A stretch of DNA of 64,000 nucleotides from Synoicihabitans lomoniglobus (GTDB taxonomy: Bacteria; Verrucomicrobiota; Verrucomicrobiia; Opitutales; Opitutaceae), in the NCBI RefSeq assembly GCF_029023725.1, contig NZ_CP119075.1:119501-183500 (forward strand). Reading direction: 5' to 3'. Shown one piece after another: positions 1-6,856 of the stretch. Within the stretch, counting starts at the first letter, position 1. Each line of letters starts with the position of its first letter. The notes below the pieces were generated by a model. It did no database searches. It was given only the letters and a program-made list of their open reading frames with translations, and had not been told where the DNA came from. The position numbers and the translations under genes were made by a program.

Positions 1-1
1 C

Positions 2-1486
2 GATCGTGATGCGAAGGTGGTCGTGGGGAAAAGCACCACGCTTGCCCACAAGTGGAAGAGCGGTCACATGATCCCGTGGGAACGTTTTTTTAATATCGGG
101 CGAGGTTCGGCGGAATACAAGGGGGACAAAAACCAAGGTGCTTTCCACGCGCAGGCGTGGGGGCTGATGCATTGGTTGTTGTTGCGGGACGACGCGGGAC
201 CGCAGCGGTTCCAAGCCCTCGCGGAGGAGTTAAAGGAGCGGTCGTGGCTGGAGGCTGTGGTCGAGGTGGGCGGCGTGCCCATCGACGATCTCAATAAAAC
301 CCTGCGGCGCCATGTGCGGAGCCGACTCCCGACCCGCAGCTTCCCGTTCGATGCGGAGGCGGTGGAACGTTCGTTTGTGATCACCGCGCTGGATCGGGCC
401 GAGTTGTTGGCGGCCCAGAGTGATGTGGCAGCGGCATCGGGTGAGGCGAGTCGCGCCGATTTGTTATACTTCGAAGCGGCCGGTTTGGCCCCGAACTTGC
501 CGGCGGTGCTCGAGGCGGGCGCGCGTCGACTGCGCCGGTTGGGGGAATGGGACTCCGCCATCGATAAATATAAGGCGGCCATCGCAGCCGGCACGACCAA
601 CGCCAACGCTTATGTGGAAGTGGCGGAGTGGCGTTTGAATCGTAGCAGCAGCCAAATGGGTGGCGGAATCCCCGCCGTGATGGAACCCGCCACGGCCGAA
701 GTGCGACGGGCGCTCGAATTGAGTCCGGGATTGGGCGAAGCCTATCGGTTGCTGGGTCGGCTGGCATATCTGGCTCCGGAGCCCGACCCGACGGTGTTGG
801 CAGAGCTGAGTCAGCGCGTAGGGCCGGATTTTTGGGGAATCCAGGCCCGTTTTTATCGGGGTCTGCTGTTGAATCGACTGGGCCGAACGCAAGCCGCCGT
901 GCTGGAGATGGAGATCGTATTGAGTCAGGCGGAAGCAGGTTCGCAAACCGCCGAAAATGCGCAGTCGCAATTGCAGCGTATTCAACTCGCGCCGTTGCGA
1001 GCCGACGTGGATCAGGCGTATCAGGATGGCGACTACGAGAAAGCCTGGGCGCTGATCGATGCCTGGGAGGCATCCCCGGCGAACCGACCGGAGCATGCCG
1101 CGGAAATTTTGACCATGCGACATCGCATCAACGACCGAAAAAAGGTGGTCGAGCAACGGGCCTTGGATCGCGAGATGCGCGAGCTAAACCGTTTGCTCAA
1201 GGCCAAGCAGTATCGCTACGCCCAGGAAAAAGCGCGTGGTCTCCTGCAGACCGAGCACTCGGAGACGCTGCAATTGGCTTTCACGCGATTGGCCAACCAA
1301 GTTGATGCGATCGCGACGATGCAACTGGTGCGGGCGACCAATGCCGATGGGCAGTGGGCCGAAACCATTGAACTGGCGGAGACGTATCTGGAGCAGGCTC
1401 CCCCCGATCAAAAATACCGTGACCAGATCGAAGCCGGGTTGGCGGAGGCGCGACAAAACCTCGCGAATGCGCCGACCTCAAATTGA
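2..1486 (+). CDS. TPR-repeat protein, 5' end outside the window
   Basis: The reading frame is open from base 2, so the real start lies upstream; the first in-window start (GTG at 17) is probably internal. The first 100 residues contain GSAEYKGD and FHAQAWGLMHWLL, which resemble the end of a peptidase-MA-like (DUF1570-type) domain; this is a tentative family reading. From about residue 140 the protein is helical with TPR-like units (ADLLYFEAAGLAPNLPAVLE, GEWDSAIDKYKAAIAAG, GDYEKAWALIDAWEASPANR, GQWAETIELAETYLEQAPPD). It ends tail to tail with the anti-sigma gene, overlapping by 9 bases. Likely role is protein-protein contact at or outside the inner membrane, but the signal region is not visible. 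No specific function can be assigned. Confidence 0.75.
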   Translation, partial: DRDAKVVVGKSTTLAHKWKSGHMIPWERFFNIGRGSAEYKGDKNQGAFHAQAWGLMHWLLLRDDAGPQRFQALAEELKERSWLEAVVEVGGVPIDDLNKTLRRHVRSRLPTRSFPFDAEAVERSFVITALDRAELLAAQSDVAAASGEASRADLLYFEAAGLAPNLPAVLEAGARRLRRLGEWDSAIDKYKAAIAAGTTNANAYVEVAEWRLNRSSSQMGGGIPAVMEPATAEVRRALELSPGLGEAYRLLGRLAYLAPEPDPTVLAELSQRVGPDFWGIQARFYRGLLLNRLGRTQAAVLEMEIVLSQAEAGSQTAENAQSQLQRIQLAPLRADVDQAYQDGDYEKAWALIDAWEASPANRPEHAAEILTMRHRINDRKKVVEQRALDREMRELNRLLKAKQYRYAQEKARGLLQTEHSETLQLAFTRLANQVDAIATMQLVRATNADGQWAETIELAETYLEQAPPDQKYRDQIEAGLAEARQNLANAPTSN

Positions 1487-2038
1487 GGCAGCGTCGGCCG
1501 GGGGATCGCTGGCCCAGACGATGAGCCAGCCGGATTCGTCGTCGACGTAGACAAAGGGCGAGGCCTCGTCGTTGTCGGTCTCCACGTATTCAGCGTGGGC
1601 AGTGAAAGCGAAGTGGCTTTCGAGTTCGGCCCACGGTTCGTGGGGGGGCGCGTGGTTGGCGGCCACGACGGGCGCGGTCGAAAGAGGGACGTTTGAGTTC
1701 GGCAGGGGTTGGCCCTGCCAGACCACCAATGCGACGGCGGCCACGGCGGTGAAGGGCACGGCGAAACGCAGGAAGCGTGACCAACTGATGGTGCCGCTCG
1801 GGGCCGATTGAGTTTGGCGCAATCGGCGGCGCACGGCGTGCCACTCGGTTTGGGCATCGGGCACGGTGACGCGGGCGGTGGTCGCACGCCAGGTGTCGAC
1901 GGCGGCCGCGTAGGAAGTTTGCACGGCCCGGCACTCGGCACACGCCGCCACGTGGGCGAGCAGCGCCGGATCGCCCGCGATGCCTGCGGGGGCGTCACGG
2001 GCGGCCAAAAGTTGGTCTTGGGCAGTGCGGCAGTTCAC
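1478..2038 (-). CDS. Zinc-type (HxxxCxxC) membrane anti-sigma factor
   Basis: The 186-residue product has the zinc anti-sigma signature near the N terminus: H29, C33 and C36 in HVAACAEC, with an additional C3. A single hydrophobic segment at about residues 90-107 (LRFAVPFTAVAAVALVVW) fits an inner-membrane anchor with an N-terminal cytoplasmic sigma-binding domain. The C-terminal 75 residues would lie in the periplasm and are Asp/Glu-rich. It is the last gene of a minus-strand run that begins with an ECF sigma factor at 3832, and lies 15 bases after the small Arg/Asp/His-rich protein gene. Family knowledge: such proteins hold their cognate ECF sigma factor inactive until a signal arrives. The pairing is inferred from position. 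It is unusual that two other genes separate the sigma and anti-sigma genes. Confidence 0.8.
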   Translation of the reverse strand: MNCRTAQDQLLAARDAPAGIAGDPALLAHVAACAECRAVQTSYAAAVDTWRATTARVTVPDAQTEWHAVRRRLRQTQSAPSGTISWSRFLRFAVPFTAVAAVALVVWQGQPLPNSNVPLSTAPVVAANHAPPHEPWAELESHFAFTAHAEYVETDNDEASPFVYVDDESGWLIVWASDPPADAASI

Positions 2039-2053
2039 GAAACAGATTTCCTT

Positions 2054-2551
2054 TTACCACCGACCCCGGTTGGGAACCCAGACTTTTTCGCGACGATGGG
2101 TCCAATACCCGCGCTCGAAGTGGCGCACGCGGTTGCCCCAGCGGTCGTAGGTGTAGTAGGTGCGTTTGGGGATCCAAACTTTGACGGTGCGGTAAGTCCA
2201 ATGGCCGCGGTGGCGATCGTTGTGACCGTGACCGTAGTCGCGATCGCGGCCGTGGTCGCGACCCCGGTCCCAATCGCGTCTGCCGCGATCGCCGTGATCG
2301 TTGCGGTCATGTCGATCGCCGCCGCGGTTTCCCCGATAATCTCCGCGGTCGTGACGACCGCGATCAGAGTGGTGATAGGACACTTCGACGAAGCCGTCGC
2401 CGTCGAGGGCGTTGTCGATGGCGGCGCCGATCACGACGCCTCCGATAATGCCGCCCAGGATGGCGGCTTCCTTGTCGCCGAGGGCGGCCGCCGGGCGGGG
2501 GGCGAAGGCGACGGTGGTGATGGCGGCGAGAGCAATGAGGGTGTTTTTCAT
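2054..2551 (-). CDS. Secreted glycine-zipper protein with Arg/Asp/His-rich middle
   Basis: I start it at the ATG at 2551 (MKNTLIALAAITTVAF), because GGAGA lies six bases upstream on the coding strand (2557-2561) and the residues give a clean signal peptide. A longer frame starting at 2608 would add 19 residues before the signal. The mature 140 residues have three parts: a glycine zipper (AAILGGIIGGVVIGAAID, about 29-46) able to insert in or pack against a membrane; a low-complexity stretch of R, D, H, G and N (about 62-116); and a C-terminal part with two copies of a KVW(I/V)P motif (KVWIPKR near 124, KVWVPNR near 156). Such motifs occur in envelope proteins of unknown role. It sits inside the ECF sigma operon, so it may be an envelope stress target. 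Function unknown. Confidence 0.75.
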   Translation of the reverse strand: MKNTLIALAAITTVAFAPRPAAALGDKEAAILGGIIGGVVIGAAIDNALDGDGFVEVSYHHSDRGRHDRGDYRGNRGGDRHDRNDHGDRGRRDWDRGRDHGRDRDYGHGHNDRHRGHWTYRTVKVWIPKRTYYTYDRWGNRVRHFERGYWTHRREKVWVPNRGRW

Positions 2552-2681
2552 GGTAATCTCCAAGTTAAGTTCACCCGTTGGGACGGCGCTCGCGTTCGCC
2601 GTATTCATTTTGAGGCCAAATTAATCTTCGGCGGGCGGTTGCGGTCCGAAAAATTTGAACCCTTACCACCTGACGAACGCT

Positions 2682-2747
2682 CTTTCTCGTTCGCTTGCTT
2701 CTTTAGCTTTTCCCCTCGGATTTCGGAATGCGGGGATAACGAGAAAG
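2682..2747 (-). other. Possible intercistronic hairpin
   Basis: The gap between the two secreted-protein genes holds a perfect 10-base inverted repeat, CTTTCTCGTT at 2682-2691 and AACGAGAAAG at 2738-2747. Nested inside it is a second pair, TCCCC at 2711-2715 and GGGGA at 2732-2736. No T tract follows, so it is not an obvious intrinsic terminator. It could act as an attenuator, an mRNA processing or stability element, or a regulator binding site. The call rests on pairing alone. Confidence 0.35.
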
Positions 2748-2789
2748 AATCAGGATAAAGACGAAAAATGCCGTAACGCTCCTCAGCGG

Positions 2790-3239
2790 TTACTCCGCGA
2801 TCACGATCACGGCGTAAACCTCGTGGTCGTTGCGCGAGGGACCACCGAGAACGGCGGGGACTCCGGGGCGCAGGACGAGGCCGGTGCGCATGAGCGAGTG
2901 ACCGCCGCCGGTCCATTCGAGCTGCACGCGCACGCGGTCGCCTTGGGAAGCCTCAGTGCTGACGGTGAGTTGATGTCCCTGTCCCAGGTTGATTTTACCC
3001 TCACCGGGTTTGGCCACGCGGGCGCGGCCGGAGCCGAGTTGTTGGAAACTCTCAAAGCGCAGGATGCGACGCAGCGTCGACTCGTAGGCCGAGAGGCTGC
3101 GGTCGGTTTTGCCGGGTTCGCGGGAGGCCGAGACAAGAATCGCGCGCAGGGAAACGGTGTCGCCATCGGCGGCGAGGGCGGGGGTGCTGAGGCCCAGCAG
3201 CAGGGCGCACAGGAGGGAAAGACGGATGACTATTCGCAT
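2790..3239 (-). CDS. Small secreted protein of unknown function in the ECF operon
   Basis: 149 residues with a standard signal peptide (MRIVIRLSLLCALLLGLSTPALAADG, cleavage near 23). The mature part is predicted mostly beta and carries RAILVSASREPGKTDRSLSA, LRRILRFESFQQLGSG and a basic, hydrophobic C-terminal half ending VYAVIVIAE. There are no cysteines after the signal peptide and no recognised catalytic motif. Its start overlaps the end of the sigma factor gene by 10 bases, so the two are very likely translated together. I do not recognise a characterised family. An envelope protein that is either a target or a sensor of the sigma system is plausible by position only. Confidence 0.75.
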   Translation of the reverse strand: MRIVIRLSLLCALLLGLSTPALAADGDTVSLRAILVSASREPGKTDRSLSAYESTLRRILRFESFQQLGSGRARVAKPGEGKINLGQGHQLTVSTEASQGDRVRVQLEWTGGGHSLMRTGLVLRPGVPAVLGGPSRNDHEVYAVIVIAE

Positions 3240-3832
3240 GGCGTTTCGCGGAGTTTTTGGGCGAGCAGACGGCGGGCGTTAAAGAGGCGGGACATCACCG
3301 TGCCGCGACGACAACCGACGGCGACGGCGATTTCGTCGTAGGATAAACCCTGAATCTCGCGCAAGGCGAGCACGGCGCGTTGTTTTGGTGGAAGGGTGTT
3401 GAGCACGGTTTCAAAGTGGGTGCGACGTTCGTCGGCCTCGATTTGTTCAGGCGCGACCGGATCTTCGTCGACGGGTTCGAGGTAGGTGGTGGTCTCGCCG
3501 TCGTCGTCCTCGCGTTGAAAGGGCAGGAAGCGGTCGAACCAGCGCTTGCGTTTGCGCAGGTGGTCGAGAGCGCGCCGACTGGCGATGGGATGCAGCCAGG
3601 TGGTGAACTTCGAATCACCGCGGTAGTTGCCGATTTGTCCCCATACCTTGATCCACACTTCCTGGGCGAGGTCGCGTGCATCGTGCTCGTTGCGCACGAT
3701 GGTGAAAACGGTGCGAAACACCGTTTCGTAGTGCAGCTGCATCAACTCGCCAAACGCCGCTTCGTCGCCTTGGCGGGCGCGTTCGATCCAGGCGGCCTCG
3801 GGGGGCGCGATGTCCTCGGCCGATTCCTCCAT
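3230..3832 (-). CDS. ECF (sigma-70 family) RNA polymerase sigma factor
   Basis: The 200-residue product has the two-domain layout of group 4 sigma factors. Region 2 (about residues 25-95) contains EHDARDLAQEVWIKVW and FTTWLHPIASRRALDHLRKR, which bind core polymerase and the -10 element. Region 4 (about 143-195) contains LPPKQRAVLALREIQGLSYD and an HTH (EIAVAVGCRRGTVMSRLF) for the -35 element. An acidic linker (EDDDGE, DEDPVAPEQIEADE) joins them. Length is typical of RpoE-like proteins. It heads a minus-strand operon with two secreted proteins and a zinc anti-sigma factor, which suggests an envelope-sensing circuit. Autoregulation of this operon is common in the family but no promoter was identified here. 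Confidence 0.92.
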   Translation of the reverse strand: MEESAEDIAPPEAAWIERARQGDEAAFGELMQLHYETVFRTVFTIVRNEHDARDLAQEVWIKVWGQIGNYRGDSKFTTWLHPIASRRALDHLRKRKRWFDRFLPFQREDDDGETTTYLEPVDEDPVAPEQIEADERRTHFETVLNTLPPKQRAVLALREIQGLSYDEIAVAVGCRRGTVMSRLFNARRLLAQKLRETPCE

Positions 3833-3865
3833 GGGAGCCAGATTACGGCGATGGAAGAGCCCCGA

Positions 3866-4525
3866 TCAGGGACCGCGAGGCACCACGATCGGGCCACGCC
3901 GGTCGTAGTCATAGTAGCGATCACCGTAGTAGGGGAGGTCGCCTTTCATGGTGCCATAGGAGATAATGGCGTGAAAGCGGCCCTTGGGGTCGCTGATGAT
4001 GGCGGTGGCCGAACCGCCGTAAAAGGAGCCCTCACTGCTAGCCCCGACGGTGAGCGTCACGGAGCCGTGCACGTCGAGTTTCGGTCCGTCGTTTTCACCC
4101 ATCATGTCGGCGTCGGTCGCGGCGCCCCGATTGCGACCGCGTTCGCTGCGCGTGATGTAGGGAACGGCCGGAGTATCGGCGAGAAACCCCGCGATGTGTT
4201 GGTCCAGGCGTTCACGCTGGTCGTCGCTGAGACGATCGACGCCGGTGGCTTTGAGTTCCTCCGCACTGCGACGGGAGCTGAAGGTGCCGGCAAACCCACT
4301 GACCCCACCGGCGCGGGCGGAGGCCACCTCATAGGCGACGAGATTTTCGAGATTGGCTCCCTCTTGTTCGGAGAGTTCGTGCACGCCCGTGGCGAGACGC
4401 TCATCGGTGGCCATGCGATCGAGGAAATCGATCGAAGGCGTCCAACCTTGGTCCTGCGCCGCGGCGGCACACCCGAAGGCGGCGATCAAAGCCGAAAAAC
4501 GTAAAAATGTGAGTAGGGCGCGCAT
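3866..4525 (-). CDS. Secreted protein with two ATGV-x2-LS repeats
   Basis: I place the start at the ATG at 4525 (MRALLTFLRFSALIAAFGCA), which gives a signal peptide and 219 residues. The open frame runs to 4843, but the extra part is arginine/proline-rich and overlaps the kinase gene, so it is a shadow. The mature protein has two related helical repeats: LATGVHELSEQEGANLENLV at about 44-63 and KATGVDRLSDDQRERLDQHI at about 92-111. A beta-rich C-terminal half follows (VTLTVGASSEGSFYGGSATA) and the end is rich in Tyr, Asp and Arg. Function is unknown. It follows the kinase gene with an 83-base gap and precedes the ECF operon by 33 bases, so it may be cotranscribed with either. Confidence 0.7.
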   Translation of the reverse strand: MRALLTFLRFSALIAAFGCAAAAQDQGWTPSIDFLDRMATDERLATGVHELSEQEGANLENLVAYEVASARAGGVSGFAGTFSSRRSAEELKATGVDRLSDDQRERLDQHIAGFLADTPAVPYITRSERGRNRGAATDADMMGENDGPKLDVHGSVTLTVGASSEGSFYGGSATAIISDPKGRFHAIISYGTMKGDLPYYGDRYYDYDRRGPIVVPRGP

Positions 4526-4608
4526 GGCGTTAAGAGGGCTGGGGCACGGGAAAGTTCCCCCGGCGGGGGAAGGAACACCCGCCATGCTGAGCGCGGTGGA
4601 TAAGGAAA

Positions 4609-6324
4609 TCAACCTTCGTGCTCCGGTCGGTGGGGGGGCGGAGCCCTCAGACTCGGCGTCGCCTCCGCGTTGAGAGAACCGATCAGTCCGGTGAGCGGGA
4701 GCTCGATATGGACCTGCCAAACGCCCCGGCGGTGGACGCGGTAGCTCCATTTGCCGTCCAGCTGTTGCACCCGTTGTTCGATGTTGCGCAGGCCGTTGCC
4801 CGGGGTGGCCGCAGTCGATGCCGTGAGTCCGTCGTTTTCCCACGCAATGACCATGAACCCGGCCTTACCCTCGATTTTAAGTGACGTGTGTTGGGGGCGG
4901 GCGTGGCGGGCGGCGTTGCTGACCAGTTCGCGCGCGATGTAGTAGACGTGGAGTTGGGCATCGCGCGTGAGCCCGTCCAGGACGCTTTCTTCGATCGAGA
5001 GATGGGCCGACGTCTGGGAGATCGATCGCATGTAGCGCTCGAAACGCTGGAGCGAGGTATCCAAATCCTGATCGCGCAGCTCCTCGGGTTCGAGATCCAG
5101 CAACAGATTGCGCAGGTCGGCCGAACATTCGGTGAGAATTTTGCGGATGGAGTTGAGTTGTGCGGCGTCGGGACGACGGCCGTCCTGCGAGGCGGCTTCG
5201 AGTGAGCTGATCTTGAGTCCGGCGGCGTAGAGCGACTGCAGCGGACCGTCATGCAAATCGGAGGCGAGCCGCAATCGAAGGGCTTCGTTGGACTCGCGGC
5301 GGTGCGACTCGTCGGCGGGGTCGATCGCGGAGATCCGTCGACGAATCTCCTCCTGCAGCATGCGACCTTGGCGAAACTGGGAGGCCAGCAGACGAGCGAT
5401 CTCGCCGAAGTCGGATTTCGATACCAACAGATCGGCGAGGTGGAGCGGGTTGCGCGATTCGAGACTGCGCGTGATTCGCCCGAGGGGACGGACGATGGTG
5501 AGACCGATGAACAGCCCGAGGAGCACCAGCAGCACGGCGATCCCGATGGCGAGGACCAGGACTTTTTCGCTGAGCTCGTGCCGCATGTGGGTGATGGCAG
5601 CGGCGTCAAACTGACCGTCGATCGTCGCGATCGCGGTGCCGTCCAATCCCGGCATGTTGTGGTGGAAATGGTAGGCGCCCGCATCGTGGTCGGCCGCTTC
5701 TCCGGTGGTTTCCCGCGGCGGGATTTGCACCCGCAGTTTCGCTTGGCACAGCGCGCCGATGCGGGCGAGCCAGGTGTCGTCCCAGCGTTTGGCGATCAAC
5801 AAATAACCGGTGACGGGAGTTTCGTTGCGCCAGAACTGCGGGTCCTGCACGGCGGCGCCGAAAACCTCCCATACCGAGCCGTCGATGATGGTGCGGTAGT
5901 TGAACTCGAAGTTGTCGCCGATGACTTGGCGCAGTGTTTCCGCGGATGAAAACGGCGGGGGCGGCCGACGGTAACCGACATCGATGTGATGGATCAGCTC
6001 CAGGTCGGGGGTGAGCACCCACAGGGCATCCGGACCATTGGGCATGCCGACGATGATATCGAGGTTGGCGGAAGCCCACTCCTCATCGCGCGCGGTGGTG
6101 TATTGCACCATGTCGTCCCACCACGAGTAGCTTGAGACGAGGCTGCGCAACCCGTCTCCCTGCAAGACGGTCGCACTGGCAAAAAACGCGTGATGCTCGG
6201 CCGTGCGGCTGGCGATGAGGGCGTTGATCTGACTGCGGGTTGACCGATACGTCAGTCCGATCGCCATCGCGATGGCGACGAACACAATGAAGAGGATGAA
6301 GCTGAACCGACCGAAAAGGTTCAC
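4609..6324 (-). CDS. CHASE4 sensor histidine kinase (NarL/HisKA_3 type)
   Basis: 571 residues, GTG start. Two membrane segments (about 6-25 and 254-277) flank a periplasmic CHASE4-type sensor carrying SSYSWWDDMVQYT near 64-76. HAMP follows at about 278-330. The dimerisation/phosphoacceptor segment LRLASDLHDGPLQSLYAAGL (about 351-370) puts the phosphorylated histidine at H358, of the HisKA_3 type. The ATPase domain has an N box ARELVSNAARHA (about 464-475), ENDG (496-499) and GNGLRNI (509-515). Kinases of this class phosphorylate NarL/LuxR-type response regulators. No response regulator gene is adjacent, so it is an orphan in this window. The periplasmic ligand is unknown. Confidence 0.9.
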   Translation of the reverse strand: MNLFGRFSFILFIVFVAIAMAIGLTYRSTRSQINALIASRTAEHHAFFASATVLQGDGLRSLVSSYSWWDDMVQYTTARDEEWASANLDIIVGMPNGPDALWVLTPDLELIHHIDVGYRRPPPPFSSAETLRQVIGDNFEFNYRTIIDGSVWEVFGAAVQDPQFWRNETPVTGYLLIAKRWDDTWLARIGALCQAKLRVQIPPRETTGEAADHDAGAYHFHHNMPGLDGTAIATIDGQFDAAAITHMRHELSEKVLVLAIGIAVLLVLLGLFIGLTIVRPLGRITRSLESRNPLHLADLLVSKSDFGEIARLLASQFRQGRMLQEEIRRRISAIDPADESHRRESNEALRLRLASDLHDGPLQSLYAAGLKISSLEAASQDGRRPDAAQLNSIRKILTECSADLRNLLLDLEPEELRDQDLDTSLQRFERYMRSISQTSAHLSIEESVLDGLTRDAQLHVYYIARELVSNAARHARPQHTSLKIEGKAGFMVIAWENDGLTASTAATPGNGLRNIEQRVQQLDGKWSYRVHRRGVWQVHIELPLTGLIGSLNAEATPSLRAPPPHRPEHEG

Positions 6325-6428
6325 GGTTTATAAACGGGTGGCGCGACGGCGAGTAGCTGAACGAGCGGCAAGTCACTGGCCTAAAGCACGTGAGGTCAAC
6401 TCCCCTCCCGGACCATGGCCCACCTGGA

Positions 6429-6809
6429 TTACTGGTGAGGTTTCGCAGCTTGGGGCCATCGAGGCAGCACCACGCCCAGCATCCAGACACTCACCCAGAT
6501 GAGCGCGTAGAACTCGCGGCCATCGACGATGGTTTCATCCGTCATGTGCCACTCTTGGGTGAGGGCGGTGAACGGCGTGTGCCATGCGCCCAAACGCAGG
6601 TAGTGGATCTCCCAAACGGCGCACACGGCGATGAGGGCCCAGCCCAGCCAGCGCACGGGCTTGCCACGGGCGGCGAGTCCCGTGGCCGTGGCGGCCGCCA
6701 GATAGAGCGCGATCCACGGAGCCGGAGCCGGGTCGTTGTATTGGACGCCGGCGGAGAGAAGAAACAACACGGCCATGATGCCGTGGGCGATGCGAATGAC
6801 GAGGGGCAT
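6429..6809 (-). CDS. TMEM220-like small membrane protein
   Basis: I start at the ATG at 6809 (MPLVIRIAHGIMAVLFLLSA); the longer frame to 7031 adds an arginine-rich tail that overlaps the peptidase gene and is not credible. The 126-residue product has about four hydrophobic helices (near 5-20, 28-46, 50-67 and 99-117) and the sequence SAGVQYNDPAPAPWIALYLA, which resembles the conserved QYNDPD.. region of transmembrane family 220. That family has no established biochemical role. It lies 47 bases after the peptidase gene in the same direction, so it could be the tail of that transcript. Confidence 0.7.
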   Translation of the reverse strand: MPLVIRIAHGIMAVLFLLSAGVQYNDPAPAPWIALYLAAATATGLAARGKPVRWLGWALIAVCAVWEIHYLRLGAWHTPFTALTQEWHMTDETIVDGREFYALIWVSVWMLGVVLPRWPQAAKPHQ

Positions 6810-6856
6810 GGGGCGGGGAGGGGGAGAAAATTCAGCGGGAAACGGACCGTGTTCAA

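Noticed and set aside
3866..4843. Longer start (4843) for the repeat-motif secreted protein
   Set aside because: The extra 106 residues overlap the kinase gene, are Arg/Pro-rich and place the signal peptide in the middle of the protein.
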